Shown: piece by piece, positions 7,037 to 14,908 of the stretch
Layout: every line of letters starts with the position of its first letter
Position numbering within the stretch: position 1 is the stretch's first letter
NCBI RefSeq assembly: GCF_050873445.1
Contig: NZ_JBNMIU010000046.1
Span: forward strand, 1 to 19,953
Reading direction: 5' to 3'
Source: Acidaminococcus sp050873445
GTDB taxonomy: Bacteria; Bacillota; Negativicutes; Acidaminococcales; Acidaminococcaceae
Length of the DNA: 19,953 bases
Program-made: the position numbers and the translations under genes
Notes under the pieces: model-generated
Database searches by the model: none
Told to the model about the DNA's origin: nothing
Seen by the model: the letters and a program-made list of their open reading frames with translations, nothing else

Positions 7037-8638
7037 ATGGAAAATGGGATCCTGGGACAGAAATGGTACCTGTATGCCACGGAGTTCTTTGCCGGTATGG
7101 CACTGATGGCCGTGGAAATCGGGGCGCAGCGGCTGATTGCCCCCTATTTTTCTTCTTCCCAGATTGTCTGGACGATCATCATCGGCACCATCATGATTGC
7201 CATGGCGCTGGGCAATGTGTACGGCGGGCGGACGGCGGACCGGGACCCCAAACCGGAGCATCTGTACCGGCGGATCTTCCTTGCGTCCCTGTGGCTGGCG
7301 CTCATCCCCGTGGTGGGCAAATACCTTATCGTGGGGATTTCCGGCCTTCTGATCCTGGCCATCGACACCCATTTTCTGGTAGTGGCGGCACTGGCGGCCT
7401 GCCTGGTGCTGTTTGTGTATCCCCTCTTTCTTCTGGGCACCGTGACGCCCAGCCTGGCCCGGTACTGCGTGACCCGGCAGGAGGAAACGGGGAATATCGT
7501 AGGCCGGCTGGGGGCTATGAACACCATCGGCAGCATTATCGGCACGTTTCTCCCCACCTTCGTCACCATCCCTGCCGTGGGGACAAATCTGACGTTCCTG
7601 CTGTTTGCGGGTATCCTGCTGGCCCTTTCCCTGCTCTATTTCTTCCGGGAGGGCGGCCACCGGAAAAAGGTCCTGCTGGGGCTTGTGGTCTTCGGGTTGG
7701 CCTGCCTGCTGGGGCACCGGACGTCTTTTGCGTTCTGGGAGAAACCGGAAAAAATCCTGTACGAAGGCGAATCGGTCTACAATTATCTGCAGGTGCGGGA
7801 CGAGCCGGACAGCGTGATTCTTTCCACCAACGTGCTGTTCGGGGTCCAGTCCATGAAGCTGAAACAGGAAGGGCTGACAGGCATGTACTACGATGTGGCG
7901 CTGGCCGCCCCGGCCATGGCAGCGGTGGACCAGAAAAAGGACCCCAGCCTGCTGATCCTGGGGATGGGCACCGGCACCTATGCCCACCAGTGCGCCCGAT
8001 ATTATCCGAACCTGGGTCTTGCAGGCGTGGAAATCGACCCGAAGATCACGGCCCTGGCCCGGCAATATTTCGACCTGCCGGCTTCCATGCACGTGACAAC
8101 CTATGACGGGCGGGCCTACCTGGATCGGGACAACCAGCAGTATGATGTGATATTGGTGGATGCGTACCAGGATATCACCATCCCCTTCCAGATGTCGTCA
8201 GTAGAATTCTTTCGGAGCGTCAAAGCGCATCTGAAACCGGGCGGCGTCATGGTGCTGAACATGAATCTGAAGGGCAATGCACCGGGCAGCATCAATGACT
8301 ATCTGGGGGATACGGTGGCAGCGGTGTTCCCCGCTGTTTATACGGCTGACGTGCCTCAGGCCACCAACCGGGAACTGTTTGCCGGGGAGAGTACAGGTAT
8401 GGTGCGGCAGCTGGACCGGGCTGCCGAAAAGGAAAAGAACCCGGAGCTGCAGCAGCTGCTGCAGAGCGTAAAAAATACCCTGCGTCCCTATCACAGTGAC
8501 GGCAGGGTATTGACGGACGACCGGGCTCCGGTGGAATTTTTGGGCATGCAGACGTTGGATGGCCTCATCCGGGAAGAAGTGGGGACATACCGCAGGACGC
8601 TGCGAAAAAAAGGCATCAGGGGACTGCTGGAAGAATAA
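7037..8638 (+). CDS. Membrane-fused spermidine-synthase-like protein
   Basis: The 533-residue protein joins an N-terminal multi-pass membrane domain (about residues 1-245, roughly seven hydrophobic helices with GT-rich turns such as LLGTVTPSLAR) to a C-terminal Rossmann domain of the spermidine synthase family. The latter shows the nucleotide-binding loop LLILGMGTGTYAHQ (about 305-318), the acidic GVEIDP, DGRAYL and YDVILVDAY, then LKPGGVMVLNMN. Known relatives are annotated as fused MFS/spermidine synthases; the classical enzymes transfer aminopropyl groups from decarboxylated SAM to putrescine, but the substrate of the membrane-fused forms is uncertain. The region after VDAY lacks the usual DxxDP-type catalytic surroundings that I would expect of a true spermidine synthase. 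No polyamine gene is adjacent. The start has a strong AGGAGGG site. It is likely co-transcribed with def. Confidence 0.85.
   Translation: MENGILGQKWYLYATEFFAGMALMAVEIGAQRLIAPYFSSSQIVWTIIIGTIMIAMALGNVYGGRTADRDPKPEHLYRRIFLASLWLALIPVVGKYLIVGISGLLILAIDTHFLVVAALAACLVLFVYPLFLLGTVTPSLARYCVTRQEETGNIVGRLGAMNTIGSIIGTFLPTFVTIPAVGTNLTFLLFAGILLALSLLYFFREGGHRKKVLLGLVVFGLACLLGHRTSFAFWEKPEKILYEGESVYNYLQVRDEPDSVILSTNVLFGVQSMKLKQEGLTGMYYDVALAAPAMAAVDQKKDPSLLILGMGTGTYAHQCARYYPNLGLAGVEIDPKITALARQYFDLPASMHVTTYDGRAYLDRDNQQYDVILVDAYQDITIPFQMSSVEFFRSVKAHLKPGGVMVLNMNLKGNAPGSINDYLGDTVAAVFPAVYTADVPQATNRELFAGESTGMVRQLDRAAEKEKNPELQQLLQSVKNTLRPYHSDGRVLTDDRAPVEFLGMQTLDGLIREEVGTYRRTLRKKGIRGLLEE
8474..8511 (+). repeat. Perfect inverted repeat inside the spermidine-synthase-like gene
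   Basis: AATACCCTGC (8474-8483) is the exact reverse complement of GCAGGGTATT (8502-8511), with an 18-nt loop that itself contains TCAC-A-GTGA. It lies about 130 bp before the stop codon and is encoded in the C-terminal domain. Confidence 0.6.
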
Positions 8639-8678
8639 AAAATAAGGGGATGAAGGCCGTATCCTTAGGGGAGGGAAA

Positions 8679-9182
8679 TCAATGCTCGTGTCCGCTCCCC
8701 ATCCTGGCTTTTTCCAGCTTCAGGATTTTGGTCAGCTCGGCGTTTTCGTCGTTGTCAATGGCACCGTAGTTCGTATGGGTCCCTTCCCCGTCCCGGCTGC
8801 ACAGCCTGTAGTCCATAGCTGCGGCGTCGTATTCCACGGTGTAATATCTGGGGTCTTCCCCCTTGAGTCCGTGGACCAGGTAGGCCCGGGAGCACAGGGT
8901 ATCCATATCCCAGCCTTCGTGGAAGGGAAAGTGCATGCGCAGCACGTAGCACTGGGGCGCACCGGTGTGTTCATTGCGGATTTCCACGCCTTCGGCCGTG
9001 AAATCTGTTTCAGTATAGGTGGAGCCCTCCCCTTCCCCGGCTTCTTTCAGGTTGTTCAGCACGCTGACGCAAAAGGAACCGAAGGCGTTCCCCAGCAGGA
9101 ACGGGCTGATCTGGGGCCCTTCCGGGCCGGGATAGACGATGGAGGGCAGGAACTGATGTTCCAGGAAGTATAAGGGGTTCAT
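8679..9182 (-). CDS. Hypothetical protein, 167 residues
   Basis: The family is not recognised. The product is soluble, rich in Gly, Glu and Tyr, with no signal peptide or membrane helix. It contains an aromatic beta-rich stretch (CYVLRMHFPFHEGWDMD) and ends in Gly-His-Glu-His. The ATG is chosen for its AAAGGAG ribosome site, which overlaps the end of the upstream permease gene; the two genes are only 5 bp apart, so they form one transcription unit and are likely translationally coupled. Larger in-frame starts would run into the permease gene. It converges on the spermidine-synthase-like gene with a 40-bp gap in which no good terminator is seen. Confidence 0.8.
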   Translation of the reverse strand: MNPLYFLEHQFLPSIVYPGPEGPQISPFLLGNAFGSFCVSVLNNLKEAGEGEGSTYTETDFTAEGVEIRNEHTGAPQCYVLRMHFPFHEGWDMDTLCSRAYLVHGLKGEDPRYYTVEYDAAAMDYRLCSRDGEGTHTNYGAIDNDENAELTKILKLEKARMGSGHEH

Positions 9183-9187
9183 GGAGT

Positions 9188-10069
9188 TTACTCCTTTCTT
9201 GCGGCCAGGGTGTTCAGGATCATGGCTGCTACAATACAGGCGGCGCCGATGAGCAGGCTGGGAGTCATTTTCTCCCCCAGGATGATCACGCCTAAAATCA
9301 TAGAGGTCAGGGGCTGCAGAGGGTAGAACGAGGCACAGTAGGTGGCGGGCAGTTTCTGCAGCAGTTCGTTCCACAACAGATGAGCCAGGGCCGTGCACAC
9401 CAGGCAGGTGTACAGGAGCGGTGCCCAGATGCTGCTGTCAAAGCGCACCATGGCGCCGGTGAAATGAATGAATACCCAGGCGGAAGGCAGGGACAGCACG
9501 GCGGCAATGGCCATGCCGTAGCCGGTTACCAGCAGCGGGTCATATTTGGCTGTAAGCTTCTTCAGATGGATGGTGGCATAGGCCCAGGAAAACAGAGCAA
9601 AGACGCAGATCATCATACCGGCGGTAGTCACTTCCGCTGTAGGCTTACCGATGATGATGCCGGCCCCCAGCACAGCTATGACAAGGGACAGAGCCTGGAG
9701 CTTTGTCACCTTTTCGCCCAGGAGCGTGATGGCCAGGCCGGAAATCACCACGGGCGTCAGAGAATTGATCAGAGACGCAAAAGAAGCGCTGGAATACTGG
9801 ATGCCCAGGAACAGGGCGGCGTTGGAAAGGAAGTACCCCACCACGCCTGCAAAGAACAGTTCGCCCCAGTCTTTGCGGGCGATGGCGATGTGGCCGTGGA
9901 GGGTATGGTATCCCACTCCCAGCAGGATTACAGAAGAAAGGACGTAGCGGATGAACAGCACCAGAAGGGCCGGGATCTGCTGCAGGACCAGACGGCCGGA
10001 GATGTACAGACTGCCCCAGATGACAATGACCAGGGTGCAAAGCAATGGACTTTGCCAGGATTTTTGCAT
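9188..10069 (-). CDS. EamA-family (DMT superfamily) permease
   Basis: This 293-residue inner-membrane protein has about ten hydrophobic helices arranged as two repeats of the EamA type (about 5-140 and 150-288). Typical signatures are the N-terminal IVIWGSLYISGRLV, SLTPVVISGLAITLLGEKVTKLQ at the end of the first repeat, and LQPLTSMILGVIILGEKMTPSLLIG at the end of the second. The family moves metabolites, often exporting amino acids or related compounds; the substrate here cannot be told. The ribosome site is weak (GAGGCG). It follows the FKBP gene after 58 bp that contain a hairpin, and precedes the 167-residue hypothetical gene by 5 bp. Confidence 0.9.
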   Translation of the reverse strand: MQKSWQSPLLCTLVIVIWGSLYISGRLVLQQIPALLVLFIRYVLSSVILLGVGYHTLHGHIAIARKDWGELFFAGVVGYFLSNAALFLGIQYSSASFASLINSLTPVVISGLAITLLGEKVTKLQALSLVIAVLGAGIIIGKPTAEVTTAGMMICVFALFSWAYATIHLKKLTAKYDPLLVTGYGMAIAAVLSLPSAWVFIHFTGAMVRFDSSIWAPLLYTCLVCTALAHLLWNELLQKLPATYCASFYPLQPLTSMILGVIILGEKMTPSLLIGAACIVAAMILNTLAARKE

Positions 10070-10098
10070 AGATAACGCCTCGATTGCAATAATAATGA

Positions 10099-10121
10099 AG
10101 GCTGCCGCAACGCGACAGCCT
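10099..10121 (-). terminator. Hairpin terminator behind the FKBP gene
   Basis: GGCTGCCGC and GCGACAGCC form a 9-bp stem (one G-U pair on the RNA, plus an outer A-T) with a 3-nt loop. Read on the minus strand it follows the FKBP stop and is followed by the broken T-rich run TTCATTATTATT, so termination may be partial. On the plus strand it is followed by a good T-run (CTTTTTT), so it should block antisense transcription more strongly. Confidence 0.6.
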
Positions 10122-10127
10122 CTTTTT

Positions 10128-10556
10128 TCAGTCTTCTACGGAGACCAGTTCGATCTTGAAGTTCAGTTCTTTGCCGGCCATTTCGTGGTTGGCATCGAAG
10201 GTAATGGTGGTGTCGGTCTTTGCAGTCACCCGCACCGGGATCTGGTGGCCGTCCGGGGTACTCAGGCCTACCCGCTGACCTACTTCCAGGCCTTCAGAAC
10301 CGGGCATCTTGGCAAATTCGATGGTCAGGATGTTCTGGGGGTTGGGCATACCATAGGCCTCTTCGGGCATCAGGTGGATGTTCTTTACTTCGCCCACTTC
10401 CATGTCACGGACGGCGTCATCGAAGCCTTTGATCATCATGCCGGCACCTACTACAAATTCCAGGGGTTCGCCCCGGTCGTAGGAGGAGTCGAATTTGGTT
10501 CCGTCATTCAGGGTACCTTCGTAATGGACTTTCACTTTTTTGTTTTCGTTGCTCAT
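10128..10556 (-). CDS. FKBP-type peptidyl-prolyl cis-trans isomerase, SlyD-like
   Basis: This enzyme speeds cis-trans isomerisation of Xaa-Pro bonds and aids folding in the cytoplasm. The 142-residue protein shows the FKBP core (VKVHYEGTLNDGTKFDSS, 8-25; VVGAGMMIKGFDDAV, 35-49; PEEAYG, 64-69), followed by an inserted domain (about 70-118) and DANHEMAGKELNFKIEL (121-137), the pattern of SlyD/FkpB-type enzymes. There is no signal peptide, and the His-rich metal-binding tail of E. coli SlyD is missing, so a nickel role is unlikely. The ATG has a GGAG ribosome site and a well-spaced promoter; the gene appears to be read alone or together with the following permease. Confidence 0.94.
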   Translation of the reverse strand: MSNENKKVKVHYEGTLNDGTKFDSSYDRGEPLEFVVGAGMMIKGFDDAVRDMEVGEVKNIHLMPEEAYGMPNPQNILTIEFAKMPGSEGLEVGQRVGLSTPDGHQIPVRVTAKTDTTITFDANHEMAGKELNFKIELVSVED

Positions 10557-10607
10557 GAATATGCTCCATTCTGTTGATTTTTTTCAAGAAATATCGATAT
10601 GGTTCTT

Positions 10608-10636
10608 ATTGTACAGGATAGCAGCGAGAAAGTAAA
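10608..10636 (-). promoter_or_regulatory. Sigma-70-type promoter for the FKBP gene
   Basis: The minus strand reads TTTACT, a 17-bp spacer and TACAAT, about 50 bp upstream of the FKBP ATG. The -35 box matches TTGACA at 4 of 6 and the -10 box matches TATAAT at 5 of 6. It lies directly behind the OLD nuclease gene. Confidence 0.6.
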
Positions 10637-10637
10637 C

Positions 10638-12287
10638 CTATACCGTTGCCAGCCGCCCGGCTTCCTGGATGACCTTTGCAAATGCCGGAGGAACTTCCTG
10701 ACGCTCCAGGCTCTGGCCGATCAGACGACCTAAGATCACACCCTTGTTGCTGTACAGCCAGGCGAAATACGGTACCCACAGAGGCGCTCCGTTATGGGTT
10801 CTGGCCTTATACAGGGGGCCCGGCGGGAAATCTTGGGGATTGAGCTGCAGTTTGTGGCAGGCCTTCTTCACCATGTCCGCACTGGTACGCCCGGTGGTAC
10901 CGCAGGCACTGTCGATGATTTTGTCCAGTACCTGCCGTTTCCCTTTCTGGAGCATAGTCTGGGCCAAATCCTGCTCGAAACAGATGCCCTGGGTGAAGTA
11001 TACTCCCTTTTCTTTGGCATGGGCTTCCTTCACATCAGCATCGTACAGCGCCACTACCGGCAGCCGGAAGTATTCCAGCAGTTTCTTGATCTTGGCGATA
11101 GAACTTTCGCCTCGGGCGTTGATGAGACAGATGCCATAGTAATCGAATGGCACTCCCACGGCCTGGCCGAACAACTGGAAGCAGCCGAATTCTGTTTCTC
11201 CTTCTACCAGAATCACGCTGCGGGCATACAGGGCTTCCTTCACTTCCGGAAAGTGCATGATCAGGTGCTTTTCGATTTCCCGTTTTACATGGAAGCTGGA
11301 ACCGCAGGCCGCCCGGACCTGACCTTTTGTATCCCGATACAGCCGGACGATGTTCCGATAATCATCGATCAGAGAATCAGTGGAATGGGTCACTACGAAC
11401 AGCTGGCCCCGGAGTCCGTCCAGTCCAAACAGATCCTTCAGCAGGGCACAAAACTGGGCGTCTTCGTTGCGCAGCAGCTGCTGGTAGTATTCCAGGATAG
11501 ACCGCTGCATGTAAGGATGCAGATGGATCTCCGGCTCATCGATGGAGATAATGAGGGGCAGATAACGCCGGCCGTCCTCATCTACGGTGATATTATGCTC
11601 CAGAGGGACTGCCAGACTGTGGGCCATCTGATAAATCTGGGTGATCACCCGCAGAGCCGCCAGAGAAATGAACTTCAGGTTGTCGGCCCGGTGCCGGTTG
11701 TTGCGGCACAGGATCCGGGACAGGTAGAAGATGCACTCATAATAGGAAGAATCAAAACTGCCTACGTTCACTTCATGCTGGATGTAGCGCCGTTCCTCCT
11801 GGGGAATGGCTCCGCAGTGGCTGGCTGCCCATTGAGCCAGCCAGCGTTCCAGGGCCCGGTACACCTGGGGCCGCACTTTCCCTTCTTCCTGGCTCAAGGC
11901 TGAGTAGCTTACGTACCGCAGCCGCCGGATGGTTTCCAGGGGCAATCCTTCCCCGGTGTCCAGGTCGTACAGCCGGGGCACAATGTCTGATACCTGCATT
12001 TCCAGACGCACCCGGATGGCCTGGCGGTGATCATCGGGAGTATCGGCGAAATATTCTTCTTTTCCTTCCAGCAGCTGCACCTCCAGGTCGATGCGGATGG
12101 GTTGCCGGGGATCATCGTATTCGATTTCCTCCACATTCCTGGCCCGGGTCAGATAGGACACCAGCCGCAGGAAGCTGCTCTTGCCGATGTCGTTCTCTCC
12201 TACCAGGTAGTTGGCCAGAGGATGGAAGGTCATGGAAAGATCTTTGAAATTGCGGTAATTCTGGATGCGCATCTTGGTGATATACAT
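10638..12287 (-). CDS. OLD-family ATPase/TOPRIM nuclease
   Basis: The 549-residue protein joins an ABC-type SMC-like ATPase to a C-terminal TOPRIM nuclease domain, the layout of OLD (overcoming lysogenisation defect) proteins. The ATPase shows MRIQNYRNFKDL at the N-terminus, Walker A GENDIGKSS (30-38), Walker B LIISIDEPEIHLHP (245-258) and a switch histidine in VVTHST (298-303). The TOPRIM part begins at VILVEGETE (358-366) and has YDADV (415-419) for the acidic metal site. A long C-terminal region (about 430-549) has a Cys/Lys-rich segment. OLD proteins cut DNA and several act against phages. No UvrD-like GajB helicase gene is next to it, so it would be a stand-alone (class 1) form. It starts 42 bp after the MATE gene, with a strong AGGAGGT site and no visible promoter of its own. 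Confidence 0.88.
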   Translation of the reverse strand: MYITKMRIQNYRNFKDLSMTFHPLANYLVGENDIGKSSFLRLVSYLTRARNVEEIEYDDPRQPIRIDLEVQLLEGKEEYFADTPDDHRQAIRVRLEMQVSDIVPRLYDLDTGEGLPLETIRRLRYVSYSALSQEEGKVRPQVYRALERWLAQWAASHCGAIPQEERRYIQHEVNVGSFDSSYYECIFYLSRILCRNNRHRADNLKFISLAALRVITQIYQMAHSLAVPLEHNITVDEDGRRYLPLIISIDEPEIHLHPYMQRSILEYYQQLLRNEDAQFCALLKDLFGLDGLRGQLFVVTHSTDSLIDDYRNIVRLYRDTKGQVRAACGSSFHVKREIEKHLIMHFPEVKEALYARSVILVEGETEFGCFQLFGQAVGVPFDYYGICLINARGESSIAKIKKLLEYFRLPVVALYDADVKEAHAKEKGVYFTQGICFEQDLAQTMLQKGKRQVLDKIIDSACGTTGRTSADMVKKACHKLQLNPQDFPPGPLYKARTHNGAPLWVPYFAWLYSNKGVILGRLIGQSLERQEVPPAFAKVIQEAGRLATV

Positions 12288-12329
12288 GGGTTACCTCCTG
12301 CAGGATTTTTCATTCCACTTGCTACCTTT

Positions 12330-13688
12330 TTATCTCTCGTCTTTCTCCGGGATACTCTGCAGGAACTTCCTGATCAATGCCGCTGCCAGCAGGAAACCAC
12401 AGATGTCGGAGACGCTCTGGCACCATACCAGGCCTTCCAGCCCCCAGATCTTCGGCAATACCAGCAGTGCAGGCACCAGGAACAACCCGCTGCGCCCGGC
12501 GGCTACCAGCATGGCTCCCATGGTCCGGCGGGAAGTCTGCAGGCACATGTTGGTCAGGATGATCAGCGGCACCAGGATAAAGGTGTAAGCCTGGCAGCGC
12601 AGGGTCTGGGTCCCGATGGCAATGACCAGGGGATCATCCCGGAACTGCTCCAGGATCGGTGTGGCGAATACAATGGCCACCAGCGCGGCCCCCAGGGAGA
12701 ACACCGTACCCACCTTTACGGCAAACCAGAATCCTTCCCGCAGTCGGCCGTATTTCCGGGCCCCGTAACTGAATCCGCACACGGGCTGGAACCCCTGTCC
12801 GAAGCCGATGATCACGGACGCTGCAAAAAAGCTGAGCCGGGTGACGATGCTCATGGCCGCAATGGCCGCATCGCCGAATACCCCGGCGGACACATTTAGA
12901 AAAATAGTGGAAAGGCTCTGGGTACCCTGCCGCACCAGGGATGGCGCCCCTCCGGCCACGATTTCCTTCCAGATGGCCCAGGAAGGATGCACATTGCGCA
13001 GCCGGATGGGGATATTCCCTCCCTGCCTCGTCATGACAAACAGGATGCAGAAGCTGACCCCCTGGCTTAAAATGGTAGCGAGCGCTGCTCCGGCTACGCC
13101 CATATGGAATTTGAAAATGAACAGAGGGTCCAGAAACACGTTCAGGAATCCCCCGATGGTAATGCCCACCATGCTGAAAGCGGCGCTGCCCTGGAACCGC
13201 AGGTGGTTGTTCAGCACCAGACTGGTCATCATCCAGGGGGCTCCCATGAGGACGATTCCCATATATTGGATGGCATAAGGCAGGATGGTGGGCGTGGAAC
13301 CGATCAGCGTAGCCAGCTGGGAGGCAAACAGGTTCCCCAGGAAAGCAATCAGGACCCCGCAGACAAAGGCATAGAAAAATGCCGTGGAAGCCATCACTTC
13401 CGCCTCCTGGCGCTTTTTGGCACCCAGGAGACGGCTCATGCAGTTACCGGAGCCAATGCCAAAGAAAAAGGCGATGGCATGGAGGATGGCCATGGTAGCA
13501 AAGGTCACCCCCACTGCTGCTGTAGAGGAGGTATCGATTTTGCTGACAAAGTAGGTGTCTGCCATATTATAGAAACTGGTGCACAGCATGCTGATGATGG
13601 AAGGCAGGGCCAGGGAAGCAATCAGAGGCTTCACCGGGCTTTCCAGCATTTTCTTGTATTTTTGTTGTTCTTTGGTTGTTTCGTCCAT
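12330..13688 (-). CDS. MATE-family multidrug/metabolite exporter
   Basis: This 452-residue inner-membrane protein has about twelve helices in two halves and exports cationic compounds or drugs in exchange for Na+ or H+. Family features include the start region PLIASLALPSIISMLCTSFYN with NMADTYFV just behind it, a repeat-like second half with GAPSLVRQGTQSLSTIFLN, and GFGQGFQPVCGFSYGARKYG. The frame is open from an upstream TTG (13730) with no ribosome site, so the ATG with GGTGGG 8 nt upstream is preferred. It is divergent from the tripartite tricarboxylate transporter operon, with an extended -10 promoter in the shared region, and is probably co-transcribed with the OLD gene. The substrate is unknown. 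Confidence 0.93.
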   Translation of the reverse strand: MDETTKEQQKYKKMLESPVKPLIASLALPSIISMLCTSFYNMADTYFVSKIDTSSTAAVGVTFATMAILHAIAFFFGIGSGNCMSRLLGAKKRQEAEVMASTAFFYAFVCGVLIAFLGNLFASQLATLIGSTPTILPYAIQYMGIVLMGAPWMMTSLVLNNHLRFQGSAAFSMVGITIGGFLNVFLDPLFIFKFHMGVAGAALATILSQGVSFCILFVMTRQGGNIPIRLRNVHPSWAIWKEIVAGGAPSLVRQGTQSLSTIFLNVSAGVFGDAAIAAMSIVTRLSFFAASVIIGFGQGFQPVCGFSYGARKYGRLREGFWFAVKVGTVFSLGAALVAIVFATPILEQFRDDPLVIAIGTQTLRCQAYTFILVPLIILTNMCLQTSRRTMGAMLVAAGRSGLFLVPALLVLPKIWGLEGLVWCQSVSDICGFLLAAALIRKFLQSIPEKDER

Positions 13689-13696
13689 CAGTGTAT

Positions 13697-13702
13697 CCCA
13701 CC
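13697..13702 (-). promoter_or_regulatory. Ribosome binding site that sets the MATE start
   Basis: On the minus strand this reads GGTGGG, 8 nt before the ATG at 13688. It supports that start over the TTG 14 codons upstream. Confidence 0.55.
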
Positions 13703-13745
13703 ATTCTGTCCGCCCAATCAGGCAGGACAAAGAGTTTTGATATTT

Positions 13746-13754
13746 ATTATATCA
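13746..13754 (-). promoter_or_regulatory. Extended -10 promoter for the MATE-OLD unit
   Basis: The minus strand reads TGATATAAT, a perfect extended -10 element about 58 bp upstream of the MATE ATG. Confidence 0.6.
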
Positions 13755-13808
13755 TAAATCAAAACCCATCGATGCTTGATTCCACTACTTTAAATTCTCT
13801 GTAGGCGA

Positions 13809-13822
13809 ATATTCCGAAATAT
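13809..13822. repeat. Short palindrome next to the tctC promoter
   Basis: ATATT-CCGA-AATAT is a perfect 5-bp inverted repeat directly upstream of the -10 element of the tricarboxylate transporter promoter. It could be an operator, but a palindrome this short is not unlikely by chance. Confidence 0.3.
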
Positions 13823-13830
13823 GTTACAAT
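13822..13830 (+). promoter_or_regulatory. Extended -10 promoter for the tctCBA operon
   Basis: TGTTACAAT is an extended -10 element with one mismatch to TATAAT, about 58 bp before the tctC ATG. No convincing -35 box is seen at 16-18 bp. Confidence 0.55.
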
Positions 13831-13888
13831 AAGATTGCAGAGTTTTTACACATTTTTGACGTATTTTTTACGAAGGAGGAAGATTGGT

Positions 13889-14884
13889 ATGAAATTGAAG
13901 AAATGGCTGGCAGCTTCGGCTCTGTGTGCTTTGACGGCAGCGGTGGCTGCCTGCGGGGGTAAGACAGCACAGAAAAACCAGGGGGAATGGAAACCGACCA
14001 AGGATATCAAGGTGATTGTGGCTTATAAGGCCGGGTCCGGTACGGATACCGGGGCTCGGGTCCTGTGCAAGGATGCGGAAAAATTCATAGGCAAGACCCT
14101 GGTCATTGAAAACAAACCAGGCGCTGACGGTAAGATCGGCTGGAAAGAACTGTCCAAAGCCAAACCGGATGGCTACACCATCGGTTTCATCAACCTGCCC
14201 ACCTACACGACCCTGGCTCTGGGCAAGGATGCTCCCTTTGACGACAAGAGCATCGTTCCCATCTGCAACCACCTGAAGGAAACCGGCGTGGTCGTCGTAC
14301 GGAAAGACAGCAAATTCAACAGCCTGAAAGAACTGGTGGAATACGCCCAAGCCCATCCCGGCGAACTGAAGTCTTCCACCAACGGCGTGCAGGCTTCCAA
14401 CCATACGGCTGCCCAGCTGCTGGCAAAGACTGCCAAATTCGAATACAATGCAGTGCCCTATGGCGGTACAGCTGACCAGCTGCTGGCTCTGCGCCAGGGC
14501 GAAGTGGACTTCTCCTGCGCCAAACTGGGTGATGTGGAACCCCTGATCCGTGGCAACAACGCCGCCCTGAAGCTGCTGGGCGTGTTCAGCGAAAAACGGC
14601 TGGATGACTATAAGGATGTCCCCACTCTGGGTGAACTTGGCTACTACAACAAATGGTATGGTTCTGCCCGTGCTCTGGTCGCACCGAAAGGCACTCCGGA
14701 AAACATCATCAAATTCTATGAAAACGCTTTCAAAATGACCATGACCGATGAACAGACCATCCGGGATCACAAGAACGCCGGACTGGAACTGCATTACATG
14801 GACAGCAAGGAACTGGGCCAGCTGATCCAGGACCAGCTGAAGTTCTGTAAAGACGTAGTCAGCAAGCTGTATGCCAATGCATAA
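13889..14884 (+). CDS. tctC: Tripartite tricarboxylate transporter binding lipoprotein TctC
   Basis: This is the extracytoplasmic solute receptor (Bug/TctC family) that captures a carboxylate, such as citrate or another di- or tricarboxylate, and delivers it to the membrane subunits. The 331-residue precursor has a lysine-rich start, a hydrophobic core and a lipobox ending VAAC with Cys22. The mature part shows the family pattern: PTKDIKVIVAYKAGSGTDTGAR near the start, VIENKPGADGKIGWKELSKAKPDG, then the YAQAHPGELK and PYGGTADQLLALRQGEVDF segments. The frame is open further upstream, but this ATG has a GGAGGA ribosome site and the signal peptide. It is first in an operon with tctB and tctA and is followed by a hairpin that may raise its message level. 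Confidence 0.95.
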   Translation: MKLKKWLAASALCALTAAVAACGGKTAQKNQGEWKPTKDIKVIVAYKAGSGTDTGARVLCKDAEKFIGKTLVIENKPGADGKIGWKELSKAKPDGYTIGFINLPTYTTLALGKDAPFDDKSIVPICNHLKETGVVVVRKDSKFNSLKELVEYAQAHPGELKSSTNGVQASNHTAAQLLAKTAKFEYNAVPYGGTADQLLALRQGEVDFSCAKLGDVEPLIRGNNAALKLLGVFSEKRLDDYKDVPTLGELGYYNKWYGSARALVAPKGTPENIIKFYENAFKMTMTDEQTIRDHKNAGLELHYMDSKELGQLIQDQLKFCKDVVSKLYANA

Positions 14885-14908
14885 GTCAAGCAATTCGTAA
14901 ATCATGAC

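Noticed and set aside
6983..8092. A 369-codon minus-strand open frame across the spermidine-synthase-like gene
   Set aside because: The plus-strand gene has a strong ribosome site and domain motifs; the antisense product is rich in Gln, His and Arg, as is typical of a shadow.
8639..8678. A possible two-way terminator between the converging genes
   Set aside because: The AAGGGGAT/ATCCTT pairing is imperfect and there is no T-run on either strand.
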